NCBI GenBank assembly: GCA_007695045.1
Contig: REEP01000080.1
Location: 1 to 53,464, forward strand
Direction: 5' to 3'
Origin: Rhodospirillales bacterium
GTDB taxonomy: Bacteria; Pseudomonadota; Alphaproteobacteria; Rhodospirillales; Defluviicoccaceae
Length of the DNA stretch: 53,464 bases
Part shown: positions 8,184 through 17,313 of the stretch, in pieces
Layout of the letters: every line of letters starts with the position of its first letter
How positions within the stretch are numbered: the first letter of the stretch is position 1
The notes under the pieces: generated by a model
What the model was told of the DNA's origin: nothing
The model's input: the letters and a program-made list of their open reading frames with translations, nothing else
Databases searched by the model: none
Program-made: the position numbers and the translations under genes

Positions 8184-10289
8184 ATGGCGCTGACGGAAGG
8201 CTCGAGCGGGTCCACGGCGGGTGTGACCCACCTGATCGACGGCGACGGCTCGGATGCGATCACCCTGCCGCCGGAGATATCGTTGTCCGGTGCCGGGTTC
8301 GAACGCGTGGGCGACGACCTGGTGGTAGCCGGACCGGATGGCGCCGAGGTCGTCATTCGTGATTTCTTCCTGAACGAGACGCCACCCGATCTCTTCGATG
8401 CTGCGGGCGGATATTTCGCTGGCGCCTTCGCCGCCAAACTGGCCGGGTCGGTGGCCCCGGCACATTGGGCGCAGGCCGGGGATGTGCCGTCTCTTGCGCC
8501 CATCGGCACCGTGGATTCCCTGCAAGGCGCGGCCACATCCACGCGCGTGGACGGATCGGTTGTGACCCTGGACGTGGGCGACCCCGTTTTCGCCGACGAC
8601 CTCGTCAGCACCGCGGCAGACAGTGCCATTGGCATCGTGTTCGTGGACGGGACCGTGGTATCGCTGGGCGGTAGCAGCCGCATCGTGCTGGACGAACTCG
8701 TCTATGATCCGGGCGGAGCGTCCGGCGCCCTCACCTTTTCGGTGGTGGAAGGGGTCTTCGTGTTCGTCAGTGGTGCCGTCGCCAAGACCGGCCCGGATGC
8801 CATGGTGATCGAAACCCCGGTGGCCAGCATCGGCATCCGCGGCACCGTGTTCGGCCTGTCCTACGACGCGGCGACCGGCAGGCTCGAAACATCGCTGATG
8901 CCGGAGACGGATCCGGTGTCCGGCGAGCGCCTGGTCGGCGAGATCACGGTGAGAGTGGTTGCCCCCGACGGTACCGTGCTGGCCGTGGAGACGATCAACG
9001 TCGTCGACGCCCGGGTATCGGTGGCGGACAGCGTGGTGAGCCGCATGCCCGTCACCGCCGAGGATACCGCCAACCAATTCGGCCCGGCCGCGACGCCGAC
9101 CCTGGGCGACACCTTCGTCGACCCCTCCTACCTGACCCCGGGGGGAGAGCGGGGCCAGGATCGCGAGGGCTTGCGGCGTGACGAGCCGGGTGATCGCACC
9201 GACCTCGACGCGGAAGCCGATCCGCTGGCCGGTGGGATGGAGACGTTGACGACCGAAGCCGGTGTTGCCACCCCGGCAGACACATCGGCGGCAAGCGACG
9301 CCGAAACGGTCATTTCGGTTGCAACACCATCCGTGCTGTCGGCGGAAACGCTCGAGGCACCGACGTTCCGGCTCTTGACCGAGCCGATCCAGGCGGTCGT
9401 ATCGTCATCGTCGGCGGACGTCACCGACACCATGGCCGGCGCGGCCTTCCCGGCTGCGGACTTGCTGGGGATCGAGCGCAACCGACCCTTCGTGCCGGAG
9501 GTCACGCCATCCAGGCAGCCTGCAAGCGAACCCTCACCGTCTACAGGGGAGTCCTCGCCTTCGCAGGACATGACCGGAGCGGCACCGGGGTCACCGCCGT
9601 CGGATGACACCGAAGACGGCGACAGCGGGCTTCCGGCTGCCAACTGGGAGTTCGGGTTTGCCGTCAGCCATGTCGAGACGGTCAGCGTTCTCAATGAGGC
9701 GTTGAATGCTCTGCAGGTCGCTCCACGCGAGATCATGGTGTCTTTGCTCGTGGGTTTGATCGGCCGGCCCGCGGTTGACGACAGCGGTCTGCTGGGCAAG
9801 CTCAACACCACGGTGTTTGGCTGGACCTACAGCCCCAATGGTGCTTTCGACGACTTGGCGATCGGCGAGTCGATGTCAGACAGCTTCGTCGTGACGACCC
9901 CGAGCATCCTGGGTGGACCGTATGACATCCGGATCACGGTCACGGTCACGCGCATCGATGATACCATCGAGGCAACGGCCAATCCGCCATCGATTCTCGA
10001 CTTGCTTGATGCCCCGGCGCTACCGCTGGAACGATTTCTCGCCGAACCGGATCGCGGCGTCGCGAGCGGAATGGACCGGCTGGAAAGGATCGGCATGTTG
10101 GACGATCTGCCGCCGGAGGCGATCGAGGCGCTGGATCAAGCGATGGTGTTGCTGGCCGGAGGCCTCGACGACGACGGACCCGGCCGGGATGGGGAGCAGT
10201 CCGCCGGGCGCGGCTACACGCTCACGGCCGAGAGCGACTCCAGTCCATTCCAAGCGCTGAGCCAGCCCGTAACCGCGGCGGCAGCCTGA
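8184..10289 (+). CDS. Large FecR-domain protein without repeats
   Basis: The 701-residue acidic protein lacks an N-terminal signal peptide. Residues about 10-60 resemble the prefix seen in type I-secreted adhesins (LSGAGFERVGDDLVVAG, then EVVIRDFFL). A FecR domain spans about residues 130-225: VDGTVVSLGGSSRIVLDEL, then VFVFVSGAVAKTGPDAMVI and TPVASIGIRGTVFGLSYD. The C-terminal half is Ser/Thr/Asp-rich and low in complexity, with no RTX nonapeptides or Ig repeats. It may be the regulatory or cell-surface head of a secretion substrate whose repeats are missing. No ABC exporter or sigma factor is adjacent. The GGAG near 8168 is far from the ATG, so the exact start is uncertain. Confidence 0.65.
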   Translation: MALTEGSSGSTAGVTHLIDGDGSDAITLPPEISLSGAGFERVGDDLVVAGPDGAEVVIRDFFLNETPPDLFDAAGGYFAGAFAAKLAGSVAPAHWAQAGDVPSLAPIGTVDSLQGAATSTRVDGSVVTLDVGDPVFADDLVSTAADSAIGIVFVDGTVVSLGGSSRIVLDELVYDPGGASGALTFSVVEGVFVFVSGAVAKTGPDAMVIETPVASIGIRGTVFGLSYDAATGRLETSLMPETDPVSGERLVGEITVRVVAPDGTVLAVETINVVDARVSVADSVVSRMPVTAEDTANQFGPAATPTLGDTFVDPSYLTPGGERGQDREGLRRDEPGDRTDLDAEADPLAGGMETLTTEAGVATPADTSAASDAETVISVATPSVLSAETLEAPTFRLLTEPIQAVVSSSSADVTDTMAGAAFPAADLLGIERNRPFVPEVTPSRQPASEPSPSTGESSPSQDMTGAAPGSPPSDDTEDGDSGLPAANWEFGFAVSHVETVSVLNEALNALQVAPREIMVSLLVGLIGRPAVDDSGLLGKLNTTVFGWTYSPNGAFDDLAIGESMSDSFVVTTPSILGGPYDIRITVTVTRIDDTIEATANPPSILDLLDAPALPLERFLAEPDRGVASGMDRLERIGMLDDLPPEAIEALDQAMVLLAGGLDDDGPGRDGEQSAGRGYTLTAESDSSPFQALSQPVTAAAA

Positions 10290-10305
10290 CGCCCGGACTC
10301 GGTCC

Positions 10306-11553
10306 TCAATCCACGGGTTTGCTGTAGCCGGAGTGGTCCGGGCCGGCGACGATGCCGGTGTCATGCAGGCGCCCCACTTCCCCCGCGCTCATGCCGAGGA
10401 CATCCAGCAGGATTTCGTCGGTGTGCTCCCCCAACATCGGCGCGCGGCGGGCCGGCACCCGCTCCAGGTCGCCGAAATCCAGCGGCGAGCCCGGCGTTAG
10501 GTAGGTGCCGATGCCCGGCTGCTCCACCATCTCGAACATCGGGTTCTGGGCGGAACAGTCGGGATCGCGTTCGATCGTCTGGCGGACCGAGCGGTATTCC
10601 GCCCAGGTGACACCATGCTCACCGAAGATCCGCCGGATCTCCGCCAGCATGCGGGTGGCGAACCACGGCTCCATCAGCCGGGCGATCTCCCGCCGGGCGC
10701 GGAAGCGGTCACCCTCCTTGGCGAAGTTGAGGCCGAGCCGGCAGGCGAGCGCGTCGATGTCGGCGCCGAGGCCCGTGGCCTTCATCAGGCTCGACCACTG
10801 GGCGTGGGTCAGGCCCACCACCATCAGCCGCTTGCCGTCCAGCGTGCCGAAATCGCGCCCGAAGGCGCCATAGAGATAGTTGCCGTCCTTGGGCCGGTCG
10901 GCATCGTTGATCATCACCTCGGCGATCTTGCCGAGGTGGCCGAGCATGGCGAGAGCCACGTCCTTGAGGGCGATCTTCACCAGCTGGCCGCGGCCGGTGA
11001 GGCGGCGGTGCCGTTCCGCTGCCAGCAGCCCCACCATCGCCATCTGCCCGGCGATGCAGTCCCACGCCGGCAGCAGGTGGTTGACCGGGCGGGGAAAGAC
11101 GGTGGGCCCGGTCACCAGCGGGAAGCCCACCTGTGGATTGACGGTGTAATCCACTTCCGAAGCGCCGTCGCGCCGGCCGATCAGGTTGACCATGACCAGG
11201 TCGTCGCGGTGGGCCTTGAGCGCCTCGTACGATAGCCAGCCGCGGCCGGGGAAGTTGGTGACGAACAGGCCCGCCTGCTCCCCTTCGGCGGTGATCAGCC
11301 GGGTCAGCAGTTCCTGGCCCTCCGGCTTGCGGAAGTCCACCGCGATGGAACGCTTGCCTTTGTTGAGGCCCGCCCAGAACAGGCTGTGGCCGCCGTCCAG
11401 GGTGACCGGCCAGCGGGTGTAATCGAGACCGCCGCCGATGGGATCGAAACGGATGACGTCGGCGCCCAGTTGCGCCAGCGTCATGCCGCCGAGCGGCATG
11501 GCGACGAACGCCGAGCCTTCGACCACGCGCATGCCTTGCAGGATGCCGGTCAT
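10306..11553 (-). CDS. mct: Class III CoA transferase, mesaconyl-CoA C1-C4 CoA transferase-like
   Basis: The 415-residue CaiB/BaiF-family protein opens MTGILQGMRVVEGSAFVAMP and keeps PLGGMTLAQLGADVIRFDP, GHSLFWAGLNKGKRSIAVD and FGDLERVPARRAPMLGEHTDE. From memory these blocks closely match 2-methylfumaryl-CoA isomerase, the Mct enzyme of the 3-hydroxypropionate bicycle, which moves CoA within mesaconyl-CoA from C1 to C4. Asp165 in LLPAWDCIAG sits where the family nucleophile is expected. No other gene of that pathway lies in the window. The alternative is another CaiB-type transferase; the family call is certain, the exact substrate less so. Confidence 0.72.
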   Translation of the reverse strand: MTGILQGMRVVEGSAFVAMPLGGMTLAQLGADVIRFDPIGGGLDYTRWPVTLDGGHSLFWAGLNKGKRSIAVDFRKPEGQELLTRLITAEGEQAGLFVTNFPGRGWLSYEALKAHRDDLVMVNLIGRRDGASEVDYTVNPQVGFPLVTGPTVFPRPVNHLLPAWDCIAGQMAMVGLLAAERHRRLTGRGQLVKIALKDVALAMLGHLGKIAEVMINDADRPKDGNYLYGAFGRDFGTLDGKRLMVVGLTHAQWSSLMKATGLGADIDALACRLGLNFAKEGDRFRARREIARLMEPWFATRMLAEIRRIFGEHGVTWAEYRSVRQTIERDPDCSAQNPMFEMVEQPGIGTYLTPGSPLDFGDLERVPARRAPMLGEHTDEILLDVLGMSAGEVGRLHDTGIVAGPDHSGYSKPVD

Positions 11554-11657
11554 GTGCTCATCCCCCCTTCCCGGATGTCCCCTGCCGTTCCGGGCGCATT
11601 ATCGGGTCGCCCGTGAGTGCAAGAGTGTAGCACGCTTCTTGCTCGGGGCGAGCGGCA

Positions 11658-12191
11658 TCATCCCGCCGGCTGGCGATGAACCACATGGACGTTGAGGCCG
11701 CCATGGGCTTCCATGATGCGGCGCGCTGTCGCCTCCCGCTCCGGCGTCTCGGCACAAACCCAAAGGATGATCCCGCCGGCTTCCACCGACCGGGCGAACT
11801 GTTCGGCGTGCGGCCGGGCCACGACATCCTCCACCACATCGCGGACCGCCAGCGCCCCGACGGCGGCGCCGATAACCGCCGCCACCGCTGCCGTGATGGG
11901 GCCGCCGGCCAGGAAGATCGCCCCCGATGCCACCAACGGATTTTCGTAGCGAACCTCGTCCACCAGTGAATGCAGCACGTTCGACCACGTCCGCTCCGGC
12001 GGCTCTGCCGCCTCCAGCGCCTCGTGGCTGGCAAGAACGCTGAGGTCGGCGTGTTCAAACCCGGCGTGCTTGAGCGCGGTCACCGCGGCATCGAAGCTGG
12101 CCTGATCCGGGAACACGCCCACCACCTCGGGGGCGCAAGCGCTGGTGCCATTGTCGCTATGGTCGCCGTTGTCGGAATTTTCGTCGGTCAC
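11658..12191 (-). CDS. Stress-protein-like protein with glycine-zipper segment
   Basis: The 177-residue product starts at GTG 12189-12191, chosen because AGGGAG lies 6-10 bases upstream and the region beyond it looks non-coding. Residues about 17-60 (VVGVFPDQASFDAAVTALKH, then AGFEHADLSVLASHEA) form an alpha/beta unit like those of general-stress/DUF1269-type proteins. Residues about 85-112 (IFLAGGPITAAVAAVIGAAV) form a glycine-rich hydrophobic hairpin. The C-terminus (GIILWVCAETPEREATA) resembles a second alpha/beta unit. It is divergent from mutS, about 100 bases away. Function unknown. Confidence 0.65.
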   Translation of the reverse strand: MTDENSDNGDHSDNGTSACAPEVVGVFPDQASFDAAVTALKHAGFEHADLSVLASHEALEAAEPPERTWSNVLHSLVDEVRYENPLVASGAIFLAGGPITAAVAAVIGAAVGALAVRDVVEDVVARPHAEQFARSVEAGGIILWVCAETPEREATARRIMEAHGGLNVHVVHRQPAG

Positions 12192-12290
12192 TGCCGGCTC
12201 CCTGTGATGCAACCCGAAGCCATACTGCCCCGGCACGGCGCCCCTGCATAGTGCAGAGGTGGCGGGCCATGCTAGGGTGCCGGCTCGCTG

Positions 12291-15071
12291 ATGCCCATGA
12301 CTGCCGAGGACTCTTTCGTGATGCGCTCGCTGGCCGAATCCGCTTCCGGCGCCTGCCCGCCCGATGAGGCCGTAAGCGGTGGCGTCCGTGTCGGCGCGGC
12401 CGATGCCGAGCGCCCTGTCCCGCCCGATGAGGCTCAGACGACACCGATGATGGCGCAATACCACGCCATCAAGGGCGAGCATCCCGATTGCCTGCTGTTC
12501 TATCGCATGGGGGATTTCTACGAGCTATTTTTCGATGACGCCATCAAGGCGGCGACAGCGCTGGACATCGCGCTGACCAAGCGCGGCCGGCATCAGGGCG
12601 CCGACATTCCCATGTGCGGGGTTCCGGTGCACAGCCACGAAGCGTATCTCGCGCGCCTGATCCGAAGCGGCTTCAAGGTCGCCATCTGCGAGCAGACCGA
12701 GGACCCGGCGGATGCCCGCAAGCGCGGCGGCAAGACGCTGGTGGCCCGCGCCGTCACCCGCATTGTCACCCCCGGTACGCTGACCGAGGACGCGCTGCTG
12801 GAGACACGGCGTCACAACTACCTTGCCGCCTATGCCGAGGCGGCGGGGTCCGCGGGTGTTGCTTGGCTCGACATGTCCACCGGGGACTTCCGGGTGCAGC
12901 CGGTGGATCGCGCCGCCGTTGCCACCGTGCTGGCCGGGCTCGAACCGGGCGAGGTGCTGATGCCGGAGACACTGGTGCAGGATCCGCATCTGTCTCAGGC
13001 CATGGCCTCGTGGCGGGATCGGCTGACCCCGCTGCCGGCCAGCCGATTCGACAGCATCAATGGCCGGCGCCGACTGGAGGCGCTGTTCGACGTGGGTGCG
13101 CTGGATGCCTTCGGTGCCTTTGGGCGCGGCGAGATCGCGGCGGCAGGGGCGCTGGTGGACTACCTGAGCTTGACCCAGAAGGGCCGTCTGCCGCATCTGC
13201 AACCGCCCGGCCGGGTGCACCGCGGTGCAGCGATGGAGATCGACAGCGCCACCCGGCGCAACCTCGAACTCACCCGCACCCTGGCCGGAGAGCGCCGCGG
13301 CAGCCTGCTTGCCACCATCGACCGGACCGTGACCGGCAGTGGCGCCCGCCTCCTCAGTGCCTGGCTGACCGCCCCGCTGACCGGACCGGCGGCAATCAAC
13401 CGGCGGCTCGACCGGGTGCAGACGTTCGTCGATAACGATGGGTTGCGCGACGGTGTGCGGGCACGCTTGCGCCGTTGCCCCGATCTGGAACGGGCGCTGT
13501 CGCGGCTCAGTTTGCGCCGCGGCGGTCCCCGGGACCTGGCCGCTGTCCGCGATGCTTTGGGCGTCGCTGCCGAGGTTCGGACGTTGTTTGAATCGCCCGG
13601 TCTCGCCGGCATGCCGCCGGACCTGGCCGCCTTGGCGGCCGATCTCGGCGGGCACGAACCACTGGCCGACCGGCTGACCGGCGCACTGGCGGCGGACCTG
13701 CCCCTCGCCACCCGCGACGGTGGCTTCATCGCCGAAGGCTGGATCGAGGCACTGGACGAACAGCGCCGGCTGCGCGACGAAAGCCGCCGACTGATCGCCG
13801 AGATGCAGCGCCGCTACGCCGTCGACACCGGCATTCCCGCACTGAAGATCCGCCACAACAACGTGCTCGGCTTCTTCATCGAGGTGCCGGCGAAGCAGGC
13901 GGAGAAGGTGCCCGCGGGCGCCGGCGCGCCGTTCATTCATCGCCAGACCATGGCCGCGGCGATGCGCTTTACCACCACGGAACTCGCCGGCCTGGAGGAG
14001 CGGATCGCCCGGGCCGGGGATCGCGCGCTGACCCTGGAACTGTCGGCGTTCGAGGACCTGGTTGCGGCGGTGCTCGCCTGCTCCGAAGGTATCAGCCGCA
14101 CGGCTGCGGCGCTGGCACGCCTGGACGTGGCGGCGGCGCTGGCCGACCTCGCCCGGACGCGGCGCTGGTGTCGGCCGGACGTGGACGACAGCCACGCCTT
14201 CCACGTCGCGGCCGGCCGCCACCCGGTGGTGGAAGCCGCGCTGGCGGGGGAAGAAGGCACGCCGTTCGTCGCCAATGACTGCACCCTGGACGACCACCGT
14301 CTGTGGCTGATCACCGGCCCCAACATGGCCGGCAAGAGCACGTTCCTCAGGCAGAACGCGCTGATCGCCATGCTGGCGCAGATGGGCAGTTTCGTGCCGG
14401 CCTCGGCGGCTCGGATCGGGGTGGTCGACCGGTTGTTCTCCCGCATCGGCGCCGGCGACGAACTGGCCCGGGGCCGGTCCACCTTCATGGTCGAGATGGT
14501 GGAAACCGCCGCCATCCTGAACCAGGCGAGCCCGCGCTCCCTGGTGGTGTTCGATGAGATCGGTCGCGGCACCGCCACCTGGGACGGGCTCTCCATCGCC
14601 TGGGCGGTGGTGGAGCACCTGCACGAGGTGAACCACTGCCGGGCCCTGTTCGCCACCCACTACCATGAACTGACCGCGCTGGCGGCCAAGCTGACCGGGC
14701 TCGGCTGCTATCACATGCGGGTCAAGGAATGGCAGGGCAGGGTGGTATTCCTGCACGAGGTGGCGGCCGGTACCGCCGACCGCTCCTACGGTATCCACGT
14801 CGGCCGGCTGGCCGGGCTGCCCGCGGCCGTGGTTGCCCGGGCGAACGAGGTGCTGCGGACGCTTGAGCAGGGAGATCAGTCGTCGGCGGTGAGCCGGCTT
14901 GCCGAGGATCTGCCGTTGTTCGCCGCCGCCGGGCGTCAGGCGGATCCGGCAACGGCGGCCGCACCGCCGTCACCGCTGGAAGCGGCGCTGAACCAGCTTG
15001 ACGTCGATACGTTGACGCCGCGGGACGCCCTGGACTTGCTCTATCGCTGGAAGGAGCGGGGCACGACCTGA
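12291..15071 (+). CDS. mutS: DNA mismatch repair ATPase MutS
   Basis: The 926-residue protein has all MutS domains in order. The mismatch-binding domain carries the essential Phe-x-Glu ([14 protein letters not shown], about residues 71-85). Connector, core and clamp domains follow, then the ABC-type ATPase with Walker [16 protein letters not shown] (about 672-686) and the Walker B/signature region [15 protein letters not shown] (about 751-765). It recognises base mismatches and starts repair with MutL. The N-terminal 45 residues ahead of the conserved [12 protein letters not shown] are longer than usual, so the ATG at 12321 is also possible. mutL is not in the window. Confidence 0.97.
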   Translation: MPMTAEDSFVMRSLAESASGACPPDEAVSGGVRVGAADAERPVPPDEAQTTPMMAQYHAIKGEHPDCLLFYRMGDFYELFFDDAIKAATALDIALTKRGRHQGADIPMCGVPVHSHEAYLARLIRSGFKVAICEQTEDPADARKRGGKTLVARAVTRIVTPGTLTEDALLETRRHNYLAAYAEAAGSAGVAWLDMSTGDFRVQPVDRAAVATVLAGLEPGEVLMPETLVQDPHLSQAMASWRDRLTPLPASRFDSINGRRRLEALFDVGALDAFGAFGRGEIAAAGALVDYLSLTQKGRLPHLQPPGRVHRGAAMEIDSATRRNLELTRTLAGERRGSLLATIDRTVTGSGARLLSAWLTAPLTGPAAINRRLDRVQTFVDNDGLRDGVRARLRRCPDLERALSRLSLRRGGPRDLAAVRDALGVAAEVRTLFESPGLAGMPPDLAALAADLGGHEPLADRLTGALAADLPLATRDGGFIAEGWIEALDEQRRLRDESRRLIAEMQRRYAVDTGIPALKIRHNNVLGFFIEVPAKQAEKVPAGAGAPFIHRQTMAAAMRFTTTELAGLEERIARAGDRALTLELSAFEDLVAAVLACSEGISRTAAALARLDVAAALADLARTRRWCRPDVDDSHAFHVAAGRHPVVEAALAGEEGTPFVANDCTLDDHRLWLITGPNMAGKSTFLRQNALIAMLAQMGSFVPASAARIGVVDRLFSRIGAGDELARGRSTFMVEMVETAAILNQASPRSLVVFDEIGRGTATWDGLSIAWAVVEHLHEVNHCRALFATHYHELTALAAKLTGLGCYHMRVKEWQGRVVFLHEVAAGTADRSYGIHVGRLAGLPAAVVARANEVLRTLEQGDQSSAVSRLAEDLPLFAAAGRQADPATAAAPPSPLEAALNQLDVDTLTPRDALDLLYRWKERGTT

Positions 15072-15142
15072 CCCGGGTCGCATCCTGCCCCGCGGCGGCA
15101 TCGAATAACGCGGGACCCCGGGCACGAAAGGGAGAGGAGAGC

Positions 15143-16135
15143 ATGCAGCAGCGGACTCTGGGCGAAACCGGCATTGCGGTGACACCGCTCGGCCTCGGCA
15201 TGGCGGCGTTGGGCCGGCCCGGCTACATCAATCTCGGCCATGCCGAAGACCTTAAGGCAGAATACGATCCGGCGGTGATGGCGGCGCACGCGGCCGCGGT
15301 TCTGGATGCGGCCTGGGACGCGGGCGTTCGCTACTTCGATGCGGCCCGGTCCTATGGCCGGGGTGAAGCGTTCCTGGGGGAGTGGTTGCGGAACCGCGGG
15401 ATTACCCCCGAGGCCGTCGCGGTCGGCTCCAAGTGGGGCTATATCTACACCGCCGACTGGCAGGTGGATGCCGAGGAGCACGAGGTCAAGGAACACTCCC
15501 TCGACGTGTTCCGGCGGCAGTGGCCGGAGAGTGCGGAACTGCTGGAACCGCATCTCCGCCTCTACCAGGTGCATTCCGCCACCCTGTCCAGCGGCGTGCT
15601 GGAGAACCGGCCGCTGCTGGAGGCGATGGCGGCGCTGAGATCCGATGGCGTCGCCGTCGGGCTCACCACCAGCGGCACCGACCAGGCGGAGGTGGTGCTG
15701 CGCGCCCTGGAACTGCGGGTCGGGGGGCAGCGCCTGTTCGACGTCGTGCAGACCACCTGGAACATCCTGGAGCCGTCGGCGGGGTCGGCCCTGGCCGCGG
15801 CCAGCCGGGAAGGGGTGGGCGTGATCGTCAAGGAGGCGATGGCCAACGGCCGCTTGGCCGGACGTGCCACCGGAGCATCCGATGCCGTCACCGCGGTGCT
15901 GCGCCGGGAAGCCGAGCGGCTCGCCACCACCGTGGACGCCCTCGCCCTGGCGGCGGCACTGGCACAGCCGTGGGCCGACGTGGTGCTGAGCGGTGCGGCG
16001 ACGCCGCAGCAGGTCCGCAGCAACGCGGCTGCCGTGAGCATCGCCCTGGATGCCCAAGCGTGGGAAGCGCTCGGCGCATTGACGGAGACGCCTCAGACGT
16101 ACTGGCGCACCCGGTCGGCCCTGCCGTGGACGTGA
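15143..16135 (+). CDS. Aldo/keto reductase
   Basis: A 330-residue AKR-superfamily protein preceded by GGGAGAGGAGAGC. The catalytic Tyr motif region is VRYFDAARSYGRGEAFLGEW (Asp and Tyr of the tetrad), the Lys lies in AVGSKWGYIYT, and the His in YQVHSATLSSG. It should reduce aldehydes or ketones with NADPH, or run in reverse, in the cytoplasm. The closest impression is the D-threo-aldose 1-dehydrogenase group. It lies 71 bases after mutS on the same strand. Any read-through would meet the terminator at 16331-16360. Confidence 0.88.
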   Translation: MQQRTLGETGIAVTPLGLGMAALGRPGYINLGHAEDLKAEYDPAVMAAHAAAVLDAAWDAGVRYFDAARSYGRGEAFLGEWLRNRGITPEAVAVGSKWGYIYTADWQVDAEEHEVKEHSLDVFRRQWPESAELLEPHLRLYQVHSATLSSGVLENRPLLEAMAALRSDGVAVGLTTSGTDQAEVVLRALELRVGGQRLFDVVQTTWNILEPSAGSALAAASREGVGVIVKEAMANGRLAGRATGASDAVTAVLRREAERLATTVDALALAAALAQPWADVVLSGAATPQQVRSNAAAVSIALDAQAWEALGALTETPQTYWRTRSALPWT

Positions 16136-16234
16136 GCGGCTGGTTCCAGGGCGCCCGTCCTACCCTGCATCCCGACCGCACCGCGGCTCGCCACTACCGA
16201 AAATCGAAAGACCGGCAAAGCTCACATTTTTCGC

Positions 16235-16263
16235 TTGCATATGTACCCCCATTGGGGTACATA
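16235..16263 (+). promoter_or_regulatory. Promoter with a 24-base operator dyad in its spacer
   Basis: TTGCAT at 16235-16240 and TACATA at 16258-16263 are separated by exactly 17 bases. A perfect inverted repeat, TATGTACCCC (16240-16249) and GGGGTACATA (16254-16263), fills that spacer with a 4-base loop. The C4/G4 tracts flanked by A/T resemble operators of CsoR/FrmR/RcnR-type regulators, but the binding factor is unknown. It would drive the short transcript ending at 16360. Confidence 0.5.
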
Positions 16264-16269
16264 CAGCGG

Positions 16270-16360
16270 TGTCCCGCGAGCGTCCTTATGAGCCTCCCCG
16301 GCTCATCTTGACCTCCTCCCTATCCAACTTGAGCCGCCTCTCGGGGCGGCTCTTTTTTTT
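16270..16360 (+). ncRNA. Candidate small RNA with CCUCCUCCC anti-Shine-Dalgarno motif
   Basis: A transcript from the promoter at 16235-16263 would be about 90 bases long. It would form a hairpin ATGAGCC-TCCCC-GGCTCAT (16288-16306), expose CCTCCTCCC (16312-16320) as single strand, and end in the terminator at 16331-16360. Exposed CCUCCUCCC motifs are the hallmark of alphaproteobacterial CcsR/cuckoo-type stress RNAs. The only reading frame is a seven-codon MSLPGSS inside the hairpin, so a coding role is unlikely. Exact ends are inferred. Confidence 0.5.
16331..16360 (+). terminator. Rho-independent terminator
   Basis: A perfect 8-base-pair stem, GAGCCGCC (16331-16338) and GGCGGCTC (16345-16352), with a 6-base loop, is followed by eight T residues (16353-16360). 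It terminates plus-strand transcription from the candidate small RNA and from the aldo/keto reductase. Confidence 0.9.
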
Positions 16361-16492
16361 GTGTGCCAAGGTTCGGCACGAGTCCGGCGGTACCGTGCGG
16401 CTCGCAGGTACCGCCCCTCGGCACCGACCTCAACCGCGACATGGACGACAGACCCGAGCCAACCGGTTCGGCCCCCGCCAATTCGAGGTTCG

Positions 16493-17293
16493 TCAGACGC
16501 CCGCCCCGGCAACGAAGGCGGCCGCGACCAGCAGCGCCGCCCCCACCGGCTTCGTTAACCGATGGCCCCAGGGCAGGTTCTTCTCTGCCGCCATCACCGC
16601 GGCCAGCAGCAGCATCCAGCCGATGCTGCCCATGCCGACCACGAACATCAGCAGCATCAGCGCCCAGCAGCAGCCCAAGCAGTACGCCCCGTGGCGCACC
16701 CCCAGCCACCAGGCGCGGCGCCGCGATGCACCGCCCCGCCAAGCCTGCATGGCGAAGCCGAGTGGTGACCGGCACCCATCCAGGCACAGGTCCTTGAGCC
16801 GGCTGAACTGGAACAGGCCGGCCACGCCGAGGGTCACCACCCCGAACACCCAGCCATTGTGGGCGAGCCAGGCGTTGACCGCCACCAGCCGGTGCAGGCC
16901 TGCGTCGGCCAAGTGCGCGGCGAGGCCGAATCCACCCCAGACGGCGAGATAGCCGGCAATCACCAGCCCCATCAACAGTCGGCGGTCGGGCCGGCCGGAG
17001 ATCAGCCGGCGCCAGATCATCAACAGCGGCAAAGCGGTCGGCAGCATCATCGCCGCACACATCAGCAGCCAGGCGCCGGCATGGAGGGCCATCGGCACGA
17101 TGACGTCGCCGCCCGGGGTCGCTTCGCAGATGGCTGCGAGCCGGCCCAGTTCCAGCCAGGACCCGTGGTCGAGGTAGCGGCCATAGGGCGACCCCGACCA
17201 CAACGACAACGCCAGCCACGCCAGCACAACCATGCTCGCAAACAAGCCGACGAAGACGAGATCGTCGCGCCGGAACAGCGTTGCTGCGCGCAT
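16493..17293 (-). CDS. DUF2182 integral membrane protein
   Basis: The 266-residue protein has about seven transmembrane helices and the DUF2182 hallmarks: AAMMLPTALPLLMIWRR, a CLDGCRSPLGF motif (about residues 175-185) and GAYCLGCCWALMLLMF (about 208-223), then AEKNLPWG. The paired cysteines and the Met-rich helix have led to its description as a predicted metal-binding membrane protein. The substrate is not established. It follows the DUF1326 gene by 20 bases on the same strand, a pairing I know from many genomes, so the two probably form one system. Confidence 0.85.
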   Translation of the reverse strand: MRAATLFRRDDLVFVGLFASMVVLAWLALSLWSGSPYGRYLDHGSWLELGRLAAICEATPGGDVIVPMALHAGAWLLMCAAMMLPTALPLLMIWRRLISGRPDRRLLMGLVIAGYLAVWGGFGLAAHLADAGLHRLVAVNAWLAHNGWVFGVVTLGVAGLFQFSRLKDLCLDGCRSPLGFAMQAWRGGASRRRAWWLGVRHGAYCLGCCWALMLLMFVVGMGSIGWMLLLAAVMAAEKNLPWGHRLTKPVGAALLVAAAFVAGAGV

Positions 17294-17313
17294 CGGGATC
17301 GCCCGTGGGCGGT

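Noticed and set aside
12525-14798. 757-codon minus-strand ORF inside mutS
   Set aside because: It lies antisense to an unmistakable MutS and has the His/Gly/Gln-rich composition of a shadow frame.
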